Of a DNA stretch of 64,000 bases, positions 8,519 through 17,370 are shown piece by piece; the stretch's first letter is position 1, and every line of letters starts with the position of its first letter. The position numbers and the translations under genes are program-made. Below the pieces are notes generated by a model that was given only the letters and a program-made list of their open reading frames with translations, was not told the DNA's origin and did no database searches. This DNA is from Streptomyces liliifuscus (GTDB taxonomy: Bacteria > Actinomycetota > Actinomycetes > Streptomycetales > Streptomycetaceae): NCBI RefSeq assembly GCF_016598615.1, contig NZ_CP066831.1, forward strand, positions 3,472,001 to 3,536,000, in the 5' to 3' direction.

Positions 8519-9679
8519 CTAGCGCAAGCCCGTGGACCTGCGCAGGGCCGCCTGGATCAGGCGGTCCACCAGTTCCGGGTAGGGCACTCCCGTCGCCTCC
8601 CACATCTGTGGGTACATGGAGATCGGGGTGAAGCCGGGCATGGTGTTGATCTCGTTGATGACGAAGGTGCCGTCCTCGGTGAGGAAGAAGTCCGCGCGGA
8701 CCAGGCCCTCGCAGGAGGCGGCGTCGAAGGCCTCGACGGCCAGGCGCCTGACCTCGGCGGTCTGCTCAGGGGTCAGCGGGGCGGGCACGATGCCGGGCGT
8801 CGAGTCGATGTACTTCGCCTCGAAGTCGTAGTAGTCGTGCGACTGCACCGGCGGGATCTCGGCCGGTACGGAGGCTCGCGGGCCGTCCTCGAACTCCAGG
8901 ACCCCGCACTCGATCTCGCGGCCGCGCAGCAGCGCCTCCACGAGGAACTTCGGGTCGTGCTGCCGGGCCGCCGCGATCGCCTCGTCGAGGCCGGACAGGT
9001 CGTCGACCTTGGTGATGCCGATCGAGGACCCCGCGCGCGCGGGCTTCACGAAGAGCGGCCAGCCGTGCTCCCCCGCGAAGTCGATGATCTTCTTGCGGGC
9101 GGCCGACTCGTCGAGCTCCCACTCGCGGGGCCGGATCACCACGTACGGGCCGACCGGCAGCCCGAAGGAGATGAAGACCCGCTTCATGTACTCCTTGTCC
9201 TGGCCGACGGCCGAGGCGAGCACGCCCGAGCCGACATACGGGACGCCGGAGAGCTCCAGGAGGCCCTGGAGGGTGCCGTCCTCGCCGTACGGGCCGTGCA
9301 GCATCGGGAAGACGACGTCGACCTCGCCGAGTGCCTTGGGGACCGATCCGGGCTCGCTGTAGACGACTTCGCGGTTGGCGGGGTCGACGGGCAGGATCAC
9401 GCCGCCCTCGCTCGACTCGGCGAGTTCCTCGACGTCGGGCGTACGACGCTCGGTGATCGCCATGCGCTCCGGTTCGTCCGCGGTGAGCACCCAGCGGCCT
9501 TCCCGGGTGATTCCGATCGGCAGGACGTCGTACTTGGTCCGGTCGATGGCCCGCAGTACGGCTCCGGCGGTGACCATGGAGATCCCGTGTTCGGAGCTGC
9601 GCCCGCCGAAGACGACGGCCACGCGCGGCTTGCGAGGCGGCTGCTGCTCAGGGCTCTGGGGAAGGTTCTCAGTGCTCAT
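8519..9679 (-). CDS. ddlA: D-alanine--D-alanine ligase, 386 aa
   Basis: Ddl joins two D-Ala with ATP to make the dipeptide end of peptidoglycan precursors, in the cytosol. The N-terminal motif VVFGGRSSEHGISM, the Gly-rich loop PARAGSSIGI, the substrate loop HDYYDFEAKYID and the metal-binding NEINTMPGFT are all present in order. Tyr residues in the omega loop favour D-Ala over D-lactate. The length is normal. A GGGTACTCT motif lies close upstream of the ATG, so transcription may start very near it. The downstream gap to the DUF3515 gene holds a dispersed repeat. Confidence 0.94.
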   Translation of the reverse strand: MSTENLPQSPEQQPPRKPRVAVVFGGRSSEHGISMVTAGAVLRAIDRTKYDVLPIGITREGRWVLTADEPERMAITERRTPDVEELAESSEGGVILPVDPANREVVYSEPGSVPKALGEVDVVFPMLHGPYGEDGTLQGLLELSGVPYVGSGVLASAVGQDKEYMKRVFISFGLPVGPYVVIRPREWELDESAARKKIIDFAGEHGWPLFVKPARAGSSIGITKVDDLSGLDEAIAAARQHDPKFLVEALLRGREIECGVLEFEDGPRASVPAEIPPVQSHDYYDFEAKYIDSTPGIVPAPLTPEQTAEVRRLAVEAFDAASCEGLVRADFFLTEDGTFVINEINTMPGFTPISMYPQMWEATGVPYPELVDRLIQAALRRSTGLR

Positions 9680-9737
9680 ATCGCGTTGAGAGTACCCGTT
9701 GGTAAGGCCCTGAGTCAGCGTGCCTCGACGGGGTTGC

Positions 9738-10757
9738 TCAGCGTCGTTCGGGCTTGGCGCTGCGCGACATCATTTCCTTGAGGGCGACGACCGGGGGCTT
9801 GCCGTCGTGGACGATGTCGACGACGGTCTCCGTGATGGGCATGTCGACGCCGTGCCTGCGCGCCAAGTCCAGTACGGATTCACAGGACTTGACGCCCTCG
9901 GCGGTCTGCTTGGTGACCGCGATGGTCTCCTGGAGGGTCATGCCCTTGCCGAGGTTGGTGCCGAAGGTGTGGTTGCGCGAGAGCGGCGAGGAGCAGGTCG
10001 CCACCAGGTCGCCGAGGCCCGCGAGCCCGGAGAACGTCAGCGGGTCGGCGCCCATGGCGAGACCGAGCCGGGTCGTCTCCGCCAACCCCCGTGTGATGAG
10101 GGACCCCTTGGCGTTGTCGCCGAGCCCCATGCCGTCCGCGATGCCGACGGCGAGACCGATGACGTTCTTGACGGCGCCGCCCAGTTCGCAGCCGACCACG
10201 TCGGTGTTGGTGTAGGGGCGGAAGTACGGCGTGTGGCAGGCGGCCTGGAGCCGCTGGGCCACCGCCTCGTCGCTGCACGCGACCACCGCGGCGGCCGGCA
10301 TGCGGGCGGCGATCTCACGGGCGAGGTTGGGCCCGGTGACCACGGCGATCCGGTCGGCGCCGACCTTCGCGACGTCCTCGATCACCTCGCTCATCCGCAT
10401 GGCGGAGCCGAGTTCGACGCCCTTCATGAGGGAGACGAGGACCGTGCCGGGTGCGAGCAGCGGCGCCCAGTCGGCGAGGTTCCCGCGCAGCGTCTGGGAG
10501 GGCACCGCGAGCACCGTGAAGTCGGCGTCGTGGGCTGCCTCGGCGGCGTCCGTGGTGGCCCGCAGGTTCTCCGGGAGTTCGATGCCCGGGAGGTAGTCGG
10601 GGTTCGTATGGGTGGAGTTGACCGCTTCGGCGAGCTCGGCCCGCCGTCCCCACAGCGTCACGTCGCACCCGGCGTCGGCGAGCACCATGCCGAAGGCCGT
10701 GCCCCACGATCCGGTCCCGAAGACGGCCGCCTTGACGGGCTTGCCGGATGTCGTCAC
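9738..10757 (-). CDS. gpsA: NAD(P)-dependent glycerol-3-phosphate dehydrogenase, 339 aa
   Basis: GpsA reduces dihydroxyacetone phosphate to sn-glycerol-3-phosphate for phospholipid synthesis. The Rossmann motif GTGSWGTAFG is near residues 14-23, the catalytic Lys lies in GAVKNVIGLAVGIADG, and SGLAGLGDLVATC is typical of the family. The GTG start overlaps the plsC stop as GTGA. The product G3P is the acceptor for acyltransferases such as PlsC, so the pair is functionally linked. Confidence 0.95.
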   Translation of the reverse strand: MTTSGKPVKAAVFGTGSWGTAFGMVLADAGCDVTLWGRRAELAEAVNSTHTNPDYLPGIELPENLRATTDAAEAAHDADFTVLAVPSQTLRGNLADWAPLLAPGTVLVSLMKGVELGSAMRMSEVIEDVAKVGADRIAVVTGPNLAREIAARMPAAAVVACSDEAVAQRLQAACHTPYFRPYTNTDVVGCELGGAVKNVIGLAVGIADGMGLGDNAKGSLITRGLAETTRLGLAMGADPLTFSGLAGLGDLVATCSSPLSRNHTFGTNLGKGMTLQETIAVTKQTAEGVKSCESVLDLARRHGVDMPITETVVDIVHDGKPPVVALKEMMSRSAKPERR

Positions 10758-11617
10758 TTGCCGTGCCCCTTTTCGTGCTCAACCTCGGTCATTTCCCGCA
10801 CGGCGTTCTCCGGCGCGGTGTTTCCCTGCGCCGTTTTCTTCCGCACGGCCGTTTCCTGCTCTTCCTGCACTCGCGTCTCTTCCTTGCCCCGCGTCCTGCG
10901 CCGCTGCTCGATGCGCACCTGGCGCGGGTCGTACGGCGTCGCGGGCGCCTTCTCGCCGCGGATCAGCTCCAGCTGCGCGGTGATCGCCGCCATGATGACC
11001 TCGGTCGCCTCCTTGAGGAGTTCGGGGGTCATCTCCTCGTCGTAGAAGCGCGTGAGATCCACGGGCGGGCCCGCGAGCACCTGGTGCGTCTTGCGCGGCA
11101 GGAAGTCGGGCTTCTTCGCGTACGGGGCCAGCAGGTGGTTGGCGCCCCACTGGGCCACCGGAATCACCGGGCACCTGGTCTGCAACGCCACCCGCGCGGC
11201 ACCCGTCTTGCCGGTCATCGGCCACAGGTCGGGGTCACGGGTCAGGGTGGCCTCGGGATAGAACGCGACGCACTCCCCGCGCTCCACGGCCTCGATCGCG
11301 GCGCGGTAGGCGCTGAGCGCGTCGGTGCTCTCGCGGTACACCGGGATCTGCCCGGTCCCGCGCATGGCCGCCCCTACGAAGCCCTTCTTGAAAAGACCGC
11401 TCTTGGCGAGGAATCGCGGAACCCGGCCCGTGTTGTACTGAAAGTGCCCGTACGCGAACGGATCCACGTGGGAATTGTGGTTCACCGCGGTGATAAATCC
11501 GCCCTCGGCAGGAATGTTCTCCATTCCGCGCCAGTCCCGCTTGATCAGAACCATCAGCGGCGGTTTGCAGAGAACCGCTGCGAAGCGGTACCAGAAGCCG
11601 ATTCTGCGGCGGGACAC
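10754..11617 (-). CDS. plsC: 1-acyl-sn-glycerol-3-phosphate acyltransferase family protein, 287 aa
   Basis: This is a PlsC/LPLAT-family enzyme, predicted to acylate lysophosphatidic acid at the membrane. Motif I NHNSHVD (HX4D type), motif III-like FYPEATLTRD and the hydrophobic substrate pocket VALQTRCPVIPVAQW are visible. After about residue 225 a highly charged Glu/Lys/Arg tail follows that is not part of the catalytic fold. It starts with GTG at 11617 after GGAAGG. It is co-transcribed with gpsA. The exact acyl acceptor is inferred from family only. Confidence 0.9.
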   Translation of the reverse strand: MSRRRIGFWYRFAAVLCKPPLMVLIKRDWRGMENIPAEGGFITAVNHNSHVDPFAYGHFQYNTGRVPRFLAKSGLFKKGFVGAAMRGTGQIPVYRESTDALSAYRAAIEAVERGECVAFYPEATLTRDPDLWPMTGKTGAARVALQTRCPVIPVAQWGANHLLAPYAKKPDFLPRKTHQVLAGPPVDLTRFYDEEMTPELLKEATEVIMAAITAQLELIRGEKAPATPYDPRQVRIEQRRRTRGKEETRVQEEQETAVRKKTAQGNTAPENAVREMTEVEHEKGHGK

Positions 11618-11762
11618 GCGTACACCTTCCTTCTAGGGCCTGGGGGGCCGCACAAGTGTCGCTCCAGGCCGCCGGTCTGTCGAGAACACCGTACGCCCCG
11701 GCCACCGGCCCGCCAGGGTGCCCGGGTCACAATGGGCGCGACGAGGGAGGGACGGAGCGCGC

Positions 11763-12395
11763 GTGCAGTGGACCTTGGTCATACCCCTGAAAGCCCTGTC
11801 GCGGGCGAAGAGCAGGCTCTCGGACACCGCGGCCGACGGCCTGCGCCCGGGGCTCGCCCTGGCGTTCGCGCAGGACACGGTGGCCGCGGCGCTGGCCTGC
11901 CCGGCGGTCGGGGATGTGGCCGTAGTCACGGGTGATGTGCTGGCCGGACGCGAGCTGGCCGCCCTGGGCGCCCGCATCGTCCCGGACGAGCCCGGGGGCG
12001 GCCTGAACGCCGCTCTGACGCACGCCGCCTCGGTCGTACGCGCCAGAAGCCCGCAAAGCCCGCTGGCGGCCCTGAACGCCGATCTGCCCGCACTGCGCCC
12101 TCTTGAATTGGCCCGGGTCCTCGACGCGGCCGCCGAATTCCCCCGCGCTTTCCTTCCTGACGCCGCCGGAATCGGTACCACTCTCCTGGCCGCGTCCCCG
12201 AACCGTGAATTGCTTCCCGCATTCGGCCCCGATTCCCGCTCCCGCCACCGCACCTCGGGCGCCGCGGAACTCCTCCTGCCAGACGTATCCTCCGTACGCC
12301 AGGACGTGGACACGGGCGCGGACCTCCGAGCGGCATTGACACTTGGAGTGGGCCCGCGCACTGCGGCGGTGGTCGAGCGCCTCAATGCCGCGTAA
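11763..12395 (+). CDS. cofC: 2-phospholactate/PEP guanylyltransferase (F420 biosynthesis), 210 aa
   Basis: CofC/FbiD activates 2-phospholactate or, in actinobacteria, PEP with GTP in the first step of coenzyme F420 side-chain assembly. Family motifs are IPLKALSRAKSRL at the N-terminus (nucleotide-binding), VVTGD, DEPGGGLNAAL, LNADLPAL (metal-binding Asp) and GIGTTLLAA. I chose GTG at 11763, after GGAGGGACGGAG. The gene diverges from plsC with about 145 nt between starts. The other F420 genes are not in this window. Confidence 0.9.
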   Translation: MQWTLVIPLKALSRAKSRLSDTAADGLRPGLALAFAQDTVAAALACPAVGDVAVVTGDVLAGRELAALGARIVPDEPGGGLNAALTHAASVVRARSPQSPLAALNADLPALRPLELARVLDAAAEFPRAFLPDAAGIGTTLLAASPNRELLPAFGPDSRSRHRTSGAAELLLPDVSSVRQDVDTGADLRAALTLGVGPRTAAVVERLNAA

Positions 12396-12399
12396 GCGG

Positions 12400-12447
12400 T
12401 TTTGAGGGGCGCGGGTAACTGCGCGACCGGCCCACGACCACCCGCGC
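12400..12447. repeat. Dispersed GC-rich intergenic repeat, copy C (reverse orientation)
   Basis: TTTTGAGGGGCGCGGGTAACT then GCGCGACCGGCCCACGACCA is the reverse complement of copies A and B. It lies right after the cofC stop codon, a typical 3'-end position. Confidence 0.65.
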
Positions 12448-12488
12448 ATGCACACCGCCCTCGGATCCCCGCCCCGGAACAAACCGCA

Positions 12489-12500
12489 TACCCTTCCCCC
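12489..12500 (+). promoter_or_regulatory. Leaderless-type -10 box for the 70-aa gene
   Basis: TACCCT at 12489-12494 is followed by 6 nt and ATG at 12501. No Shine-Dalgarno is present. Confidence 0.5.
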
Positions 12501-12713
12501 ATGCAGGCGACCGCGTACACATACGACCCAGAAACCCGCACAGGCCAGGTACTGCTGGACGACGGCACCCCCGTCCCCTTCGACGCCCCGGCGTTCGACA
12601 AGGGCGGCCTCCGACTGCTCCGCCCGGGTCAACGCGTGCGGATCGAGGTCGAGGGCGGGGACGGCGAGGACTCGGCCCGGCGCATCACACTCATCACACT
12701 GCAAACGTTCTGA
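12501..12713 (+). CDS. Small beta-rich protein, possibly OB-fold, 70 aa
   Basis: This is an unassigned small protein. It reads as alternating strands: ATAYTYDPETRTGQVLLDDG, then TPVPFDAPAFDKGGLRLLRPGQRVRIEVEGG, then a final ARRITLITLQTF strand. The layout of a Gly-Gln-Val turn, an acidic loop and a late GQRVRIEVEG strand resembles cold-shock-like OB folds, but the RNA-binding aromatics of CspA are not evident. It appears leaderless, with TACCCT 6 nt before the ATG. A strong terminator follows directly. The family is unknown to me. Confidence 0.7.
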   Translation: MQATAYTYDPETRTGQVLLDDGTPVPFDAPAFDKGGLRLLRPGQRVRIEVEGGDGEDSARRITLITLQTF

Positions 12714-12722
12714 ACACGCCGC

Positions 12723-12752
12723 GGGCCGGGCTCCCCAGAGGGAGCCCGGCCC
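12723..12752. terminator. Bidirectional terminator between the 70-aa gene and hupS
   Basis: A perfect 13-bp stem (GGGCCGGGCTCCC, 12723-12735, with 12740-12752) closes a 4-nt loop. It lies in the convergent gap and lacks a T-tract, as is common in Streptomyces. Confidence 0.8.
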
Positions 12753-12779
12753 GGCGCGTGAGTATCCCAGCGCCCCTGT

Positions 12780-13424
12780 CTACCTGCGGGCGGTGGCCTT
12801 CTTGGCGGTGGTCTTGCGGGCCGCCGACTTCTTGGCCGGCGCCTTCTTCGCCGCGGCCTTCTTCGCCGGGGCCTTCTTCGCCGCCGCCTTCTTCGCGGTG
12901 GTCTTCTTGGCCGTGGTCTTCTTGGCGGCCGCCGAGGTCTTCTTGGCGGTCGTCTTCTTGGCCGTCGCCGTGGTCTTCTTGGCCGTCGTCTTCTTCGCGA
13001 CGGTCCTCTTGGCGGTGGTCTTCTTCGCCGCGGTCTTCTTGGCGGTGGCCTTCTTGGCGGCGGCCTTCTTGACCGTCGCGGAGGCGCCGCCGGACAGGCT
13101 GCCCTTCGGGGCCTTCTTGACCGCGACCTCGCCACCGCGCGGCAGCTTCTTCGAGCCGCTCACCAGGTCCTTGAAGCCCTGGCCGGCACGGAAGCGCGGC
13201 ACCGAGGTCTTCTTGACCCGAACGCGCTCCCCGGTCTGCGGGTTGCGGGCGTAACGGGCCGGACGGTCCACCTTCTCGAAGGAACCGAAGCCGGTGACCG
13301 AGACCCGGTCCCCGCTGACAACTGCACGCACGATGGCGTCCAGTACGGCGTCGACCGCTTCCGCGGCCTGCTGACGCCCGCCGACCTTGTCGGCAATCGC
13401 TTCTACGAGCTGCGCCTTGTTCAC
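12780..13424 (-). CDS. hupS: HU-family nucleoid protein with lysine-rich tail, 214 aa
   Basis: The N-terminal 95 residues form a complete HU domain ([16 protein letters not shown] at the start, [23 protein letters not shown] for the DNA-binding arm). From about residue 105 the protein is a histone-H1-like tail of many AKK/AKKT units. HupS of Streptomyces is associated with sporulation nucleoids. The GTG at 13424 follows GGGGAAGAC. The tail is coded by a near-repetitive run of AAG-AAG-ACC/GCC codons, a likely slippage region. Transcription is from the promoter at 13476-13504. Confidence 0.95.
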   Translation of the reverse strand: MNKAQLVEAIADKVGGRQQAAEAVDAVLDAIVRAVVSGDRVSVTGFGSFEKVDRPARYARNPQTGERVRVKKTSVPRFRAGQGFKDLVSGSKKLPRGGEVAVKKAPKGSLSGGASATVKKAAAKKATAKKTAAKKTTAKRTVAKKTTAKKTTATAKKTTAKKTSAAAKKTTAKKTTAKKAAAKKAPAKKAAAKKAPAKKSAARKTTAKKATARR

Positions 13425-13475
13425 GTCTTCCCCTTCGGAGACATTGCCAGAACGAAAGTGTTCAAGCTTTTTCGC

Positions 13476-13504
13476 ACGTTAGGCAGATATATACCGCAAA
13501 TCAA
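13476..13504 (-). promoter_or_regulatory. hupS promoter
   Basis: Read on the minus strand: TTGATT (13504-13499), a 17-nt AT-rich spacer containing GGTATATATC, then TAACGT (13481-13476). Spacing and boxes fit a housekeeping-sigma promoter about 50 nt upstream of the GTG. The AT-rich spacer is rare in this GC-rich region. Confidence 0.65.
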
Positions 13505-13562
13505 ACACGAAACGGGCTAATCACCCTTGTGCCGCAACGAACTGGGGCTGTGGCGAAGTTCC

Positions 13563-13793
13563 TCAGCGTTCCTCTTCGGGGATTCGGTCCTCGTCGAGGT
13601 CCGTCGTGAACCGCTCCAGCCGCCTTGTCGCATCGGCGAGATCGTGCTTGGCCACGGCCGTAATGACCAGCAGCTTCCGGGTCAGCGCCATCCGTACGCC
13701 CTCCGGGACTTGCAGTGCGCGCACCCTTGTGTGCGCTTCCTTGAGTTGGGACGCGACTGCCGCATAGAGCTCGAGTTGGCCGTCGTGTTCCAT
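13563..13793 (-). CDS. Small helical hypothetical protein, 76 aa
   Basis: This is a short, charged, mostly helical protein (ELYAAVASQLKEAHTRVRAL, MALTRKLLVITAVAKHDLADAT, ending DLDEDRIPEEER). It has no signal peptide or motif I recognise. It lies between leuD and hupS on the same strand; similar small genes sit at this position in other Streptomyces by memory. A CACAAT box lies 6 nt before the ATG, which may be a leaderless -10. A coiled-coil role is possible but not shown. Confidence 0.7.
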   Translation of the reverse strand: MEHDGQLELYAAVASQLKEAHTRVRALQVPEGVRMALTRKLLVITAVAKHDLADATRRLERFTTDLDEDRIPEEER

Positions 13794-14095
13794 GCACAGA
13801 TTGTGCCATCTGGGGCGAGTTGTCGCCTGCGCAGGGGGTAACTACCGCCTCCCGAGGGCCTCCTGCGCACCTCCCCACAAGGCTCTGCCGAGAGTCGGCT
13901 ACCCCATCAAAACCCCTTGAAACAAGGGCAGTTGAGGCCAATCACAAAGTCCTGAACACCCCTTCCGGAGGCAGACACAGATGTACCCCCAACCGTCCAC
14001 GATTGGGGGTACAGAGGCCTGTTGCGCTGGCTGGAATCAGCCTTGTGGGGTGCGACTCCGATCGGATCCGAAGGGGTCCGGAGCCCCGAAGGCGA
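13794..14095. other. 302-nt gap with a perfect inverted repeat
   Basis: No gene is seen here. At 13982-14013 the arms TGTACCCCCAA and TTGGGGGTACA pair perfectly around a 10-nt loop, 82 nt past the leuD stop. It has no T-run, so it could be a leuCD transcript end, an mRNA-stabilising hairpin or an operator. Confidence 0.6.
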
Positions 14096-14689
14096 TCACA
14101 CCTGAACGGTCCGCGGCTTGTGGGAGGGCCGCTTGGACTCGTACGCGGAGATGTCCGCCTCGTTCTGCAGGGTGATGGAGATGTCGTCCAGCCCGTTCAG
14201 CAGCCGCCAGCGGGCGTTCTCGTCGAGCTCGAAGGGGGCCGTGATGCCCTCGGCGCGCACCTCACGGGCCTCCAGGTCGACCGTGACCGGGGCCTTTGGG
14301 TCCTTCTCGGTGAGCTCCTGCAGCGCGTCCACGATCTTCTGCTCCAGAACCACTGTGAGCAGGCCGTTCTTGAGCGAGTTGCCACGGAAGATGTCCGCGA
14401 AACGGGACGAGATGACGGCCTTGAAGCCGTAGTTCTGCAGCGCCCAGACGGCGTGCTCGCGCGAGGAGCCCGTACCGAAGTCGGGTCCGGCGATCAGGAC
14501 CGTGGCGCCCGTGCGCTCGGGCTGGTTGAGGACGAAGGACGGGTCCTTGCGCCAGGCCTCGAAGAGCCCGTCCTCAAAACCGTCCCTGGTCACCTTCTTG
14601 AGCCAGTGAGCAGGGATGATCTGGTCGGTGTCGACGTTGCTGCGGCGCAGCGGGACGGCCCGGCCGGTGTGCGTGGTGAATGCTTCCAT
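14096..14689 (-). CDS. leuD: 3-isopropylmalate dehydratase small subunit, 197 aa
   Basis: LeuD forms the swivel domain of isopropylmalate isomerase with LeuC in leucine synthesis. Motifs are [16 protein letters not shown] near the start, [16 protein letters not shown], and [17 protein letters not shown]. The length is normal for a bacterial LeuD. It begins 5 nt after the leuC stop, so the two are coupled. Confidence 0.96.
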   Translation of the reverse strand: MEAFTTHTGRAVPLRRSNVDTDQIIPAHWLKKVTRDGFEDGLFEAWRKDPSFVLNQPERTGATVLIAGPDFGTGSSREHAVWALQNYGFKAVISSRFADIFRGNSLKNGLLTVVLEQKIVDALQELTEKDPKAPVTVDLEAREVRAEGITAPFELDENARWRLLNGLDDISITLQNEADISAYESKRPSHKPRTVQV

Positions 14690-14694
14690 GGCTC

Positions 14695-16131
14695 TCAGAC
14701 TCCAGCGGGCGTGCGGGCGGCAGACGACTGGTCGTTCAGGTCGGCGGGAGAGGCCAGATGGCCCAGCACGGCGGTGGCGGCGGCGACCTGCGGCGAGACC
14801 AGGTGCGTACGACCGCCCTTGCCCTGCCTGCCCTCGAAGTTGCGGTTGGAGGTGGACGCGGAGCGCTCACCGGGCGCCAGCTGGTCGGGGTTCATGCCCA
14901 GACACATCGAGCAGCCCGCGTGCCGCCATTCGGCGCCGGCCTCCTTGAAGACCAGGTCCAGGCCCTCGGAGACGGCCTGGAGACCGACGCGCGCGGAGCC
15001 GGGGACCACCAGCATCCGTACGCCGTCGGCGACTTTGCGGCCCTCGACGATCGAGGCGGCCGCGCGCAGGTCCTCGATACGGCCGTTGGTGCACGAACCT
15101 ACGAAGACGGTGTCGACCTTGATGTCGCGCAGCGGCTGTCCGGCCTCCAACCCCATGTATTCCAGGGCCTTTTCGGCGGCGTGGCGCTCCGAAGCGTCCT
15201 CGTACGAAGCAGGATCGGGGACGGACGCCGAAAGCGGCGCTCCCTGGCCGGGGTTGGTGCCCCAGGTGACGAACGGCGCGAGGGAGGCGCCGTCGATGAC
15301 GACCTCGGCGTCGAATTCCGCGTCCTCGTCCGTCTTGAGGGTCTTCCAGTACGCGACGGCGGCGTCCCAGTCCTCGCCCTCGGGGGCGTGGGCGCGGCCC
15401 TTGATGTACGCGAAGGTGGTCTCGTCGGGGGCGATCATGCCCGCGCGGGCGCCGGCCTCGATCGACATGTTGCAGATGGTCATCCGGGCCTCCATCGAGA
15501 GTTTCTCGATGGCGGAGCCGCGGTACTCCAGGATGTAGCCCTGGCCGCCGCCCGTACCGATCTTGGTGATGATCGCCAGGATCAGGTCCTTGGCCGTGAC
15601 GTCCTCGGGCAGTTCGCCTTCGACCGTGATGGCCATGGTCTTGGGGCGGGCCAGCGGCAGCGTCTGGGTTGCCAGCACATGCTCGACCTGGGAGGTGCCG
15701 ATGCCGAACGCCAGCGCGCCGAAGGCGCCGTGCGTGGAGGTGTGGGAGTCACCGCACACGACCGTGGTGCCGGGCTGGGTCAGGCCCAGCTGCGGGCCCA
15801 CGACGTGCACGACACCCTGCTCGACATCGCCCAGCGAGTGCAGGCGCACACCGAACTCGGCGGCGTTCTTGCGCAGCGTCTCCAGCTGGACGCGGGAGAC
15901 CGGGTCCGCGATGGGCTTGTCGATGTCGAGGGTCGGGGTGTTGTGATCCTCGGTCGCGATGGTGAGGTCGAGACGGCGCACGGGGCGCCCCGCCTGGCGG
16001 AGACCGTCGAAGGCCTGCGGGCTGGTCACCTCGTGCAGCAGGTGCAGATCGATGAAGAGAAGGTCGGGCTCGCCCTCCGCGCGCCGGACGACATGGTCGT
16101 CCCAGACCTTCTCCGCGAGTGTCCTACCCAT
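14695..16131 (-). CDS. leuC: 3-isopropylmalate dehydratase large subunit, 478 aa
   Basis: LeuC is the aconitase-type [4Fe-4S] catalytic subunit that isomerises 2- to 3-isopropylmalate. The Fe-S ligands are visible as Cys in [12 protein letters not shown] and the two Cys of [13 protein letters not shown]; substrate motifs [15 protein letters not shown] and TTFAYIKGR are also present. The ATG at 16131 follows AGGGAAAGCG. It diverges from the NdgR-type regulator at 16321, which in Streptomyces is known to act on leuC. The 189-nt shared gap carries the near-palindrome at 16288-16308. Confidence 0.96.
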   Translation of the reverse strand: MGRTLAEKVWDDHVVRRAEGEPDLLFIDLHLLHEVTSPQAFDGLRQAGRPVRRLDLTIATEDHNTPTLDIDKPIADPVSRVQLETLRKNAAEFGVRLHSLGDVEQGVVHVVGPQLGLTQPGTTVVCGDSHTSTHGAFGALAFGIGTSQVEHVLATQTLPLARPKTMAITVEGELPEDVTAKDLILAIITKIGTGGGQGYILEYRGSAIEKLSMEARMTICNMSIEAGARAGMIAPDETTFAYIKGRAHAPEGEDWDAAVAYWKTLKTDEDAEFDAEVVIDGASLAPFVTWGTNPGQGAPLSASVPDPASYEDASERHAAEKALEYMGLEAGQPLRDIKVDTVFVGSCTNGRIEDLRAAASIVEGRKVADGVRMLVVPGSARVGLQAVSEGLDLVFKEAGAEWRHAGCSMCLGMNPDQLAPGERSASTSNRNFEGRQGKGGRTHLVSPQVAAATAVLGHLASPADLNDQSSAARTPAGV

Positions 16132-16285
16132 CGCTTTCCCTCCGGCCGGCCTGTGTGGCGCCGGCCCAACTAGAGATTTCCGATGCGGCGCGCCCGTACC
16201 CCTCGTACCGGACGCTCTCCGCCGGGCCCGTTGGTCCGCGGGCCGCTGTACCTACCAGGGTGGCGCGTTCCACGGAAAATTGAAC

Positions 16286-16320
16286 TTGCGTTTCACAGAG
16301 TGAGACGCGAGTATCGTTTC
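16286..16320 (+). promoter_or_regulatory. ndgR promoter with embedded operator-like near-palindrome
   Basis: TTGCGT (16286-16291), a 17-nt spacer, GAGTAT (16309-16314), 6 nt and then the ATG form a leaderless promoter; the -10 box departs from TAnnnT. The near-palindrome GCGTTTCAC-AGA-GTGAGACGC (16288-16308, one mismatched pair) fills the space between the two boxes. A protein bound there would block RNA polymerase, which fits IclR-type autoregulation. Confidence 0.6.
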
Positions 16321-17037
16321 ATGGACAACAGTAGCGGCGTCGGCGTTCTGGACAAGGCAGCCCTTGTCCTGAGCGCCCTGGAGTCCGGTCCGGCCACCCT
16401 CGCAGGGCTGGTCGCGGCAACCGGGCTGGCACGACCCACGGCACATCGCCTCGCCGTGGCACTTGAACACCACCGGATGGTGGCGCGCGACATGCAGGGC
16501 CGCTTCATTCTCGGCCCCCGCCTCGCCGAGCTGGCCGCGGCCGCGGGCGAGGACCGCCTCCTCGCGACGGCGGGCCCGGTGCTCACCCACCTCCGCGATG
16601 TCACGGGCGAGAGCGCGCAGCTCTACCGCCGCCAGGGCGACATGCGCATCTGCGTCGCCGCGGCGGAGCGCCTGTCGGGCCTCAGGGACACGGTCCCGGT
16701 CGGCTCGACGCTCACCATGAAGGCGGGCTCCTCGGCCCAGATCCTGATGGCCTGGGAGGAGCCGGAGCGTCTGCACCGCGGCCTCCAGGGCGCCCGCTTC
16801 ACGGCGACGGCCCTCTCGGGTGTACGGCGCCGGGGCTGGGCGCAGTCGATCGGCGAGCGCGAGCCGGGCGTCGCGTCCGTCTCGGCCCCGGTGCGCGGGC
16901 CGTCGAACCGCGTGGTCGCCGCCGTCTCGGTCTCCGGTCCGATCGAGCGCCTCACGCGTCACCCCGGCCGGATGCACGCCCAGGCGATCATCGACGCGGC
17001 CACCCGCCTCTCGGAGGCCCTGCGCCGCACCGGCTGA
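16321..17037 (+). CDS. ndgR: IclR-family regulator, NdgR-type, 238 aa
   Basis: The N-terminal winged HTH (LDKAALVLSALESGPATLAGL, then LARPTAHRLAVALEHHRMV) is followed by an IclR effector domain with GSTLTMKAGSSAQILMAW and VAAVSVSGPIERL. NdgR proteins sit next to leuCD and regulate leucine and other amino-acid genes in Streptomyces. The ATG at 16321 has no Shine-Dalgarno and lies 6 nt after a -10-like GAGTAT, so it is likely leaderless. A strong terminator follows at 17136. Confidence 0.93.
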   Translation: MDNSSGVGVLDKAALVLSALESGPATLAGLVAATGLARPTAHRLAVALEHHRMVARDMQGRFILGPRLAELAAAAGEDRLLATAGPVLTHLRDVTGESAQLYRRQGDMRICVAAAERLSGLRDTVPVGSTLTMKAGSSAQILMAWEEPERLHRGLQGARFTATALSGVRRRGWAQSIGEREPGVASVSAPVRGPSNRVVAAVSVSGPIERLTRHPGRMHAQAIIDAATRLSEALRRTG

Positions 17038-17135
17038 CGTGCGTCGCAGGCTTACGCCCGATCCGACTTCCTCCCACCGGTCGCTTCAACGCCGCAGCGA
17101 CCGACCGGAGTTGACGTCGGCCCGACGGCCAACAC

Positions 17136-17169
17136 GAAGAAGCCCTCCCCTGTTGGGGAGGGCTTCTTC
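17136..17169. terminator. Bidirectional terminator for ndgR and the tRNA cluster
   Basis: A perfect 15-bp stem (GAAGAAGCCCTCCCC with its complement) closes a TGTT loop. It lies between ndgR on the plus strand and tRNA-Glu on the minus strand and can serve both. Confidence 0.9.
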
Positions 17170-17176
17170 AATGACG

Positions 17177-17249
17177 TACCCCCGACCGGATTCGAACCGG
17201 CGCTACCGCCTTGAGAGGGCGGCGTGCTAGGCCGCTACACAACGGGGGC
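17177..17249 (-). tRNA. tRNA-Glu (CTC)
   Basis: 73 nt. The acceptor stem is GCCCCCG/CGGGGGT with a G1-U72 wobble. The anticodon loop is CTCTCAA, giving CTC, on a CCGCC/GGCGG-type stem. The T-arm is CCGG-TTCGAAT-CCGG. CCA is not encoded. It is the last gene of the five-tRNA cluster before the shared terminator. Confidence 0.95.
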
Positions 17250-17278
17250 CCAGGATCTTGCGTTTCCGCAGATCCGAG

Positions 17279-17350
17279 CTGGTCTACCAGGACTCGAACC
17301 TAGAATGACGGTACCAGAAACCGTAGTGTTGCCAATTACACCATAGACCA
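17279..17350 (-). tRNA. tRNA-Gln (CTG)
   Basis: 72 nt. The acceptor stem is TGGTCTA/TAGACCA with discriminator G. The anticodon loop is TTCTGGT (CTG) on a fully paired ACGGT/ACCGT stem. The T-loop is TTCGAGT. Confidence 0.95.
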
Positions 17351-17370
17351 ATGTGGTTCATACCAGTTCG

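Noticed and set aside
13982-14013. Strong intrinsic terminator for leuCD
   Set aside because: Arms are perfect but there is no T-tract and it lies 82 nt past the stop, so I list it only as an inverted repeat of unknown role.
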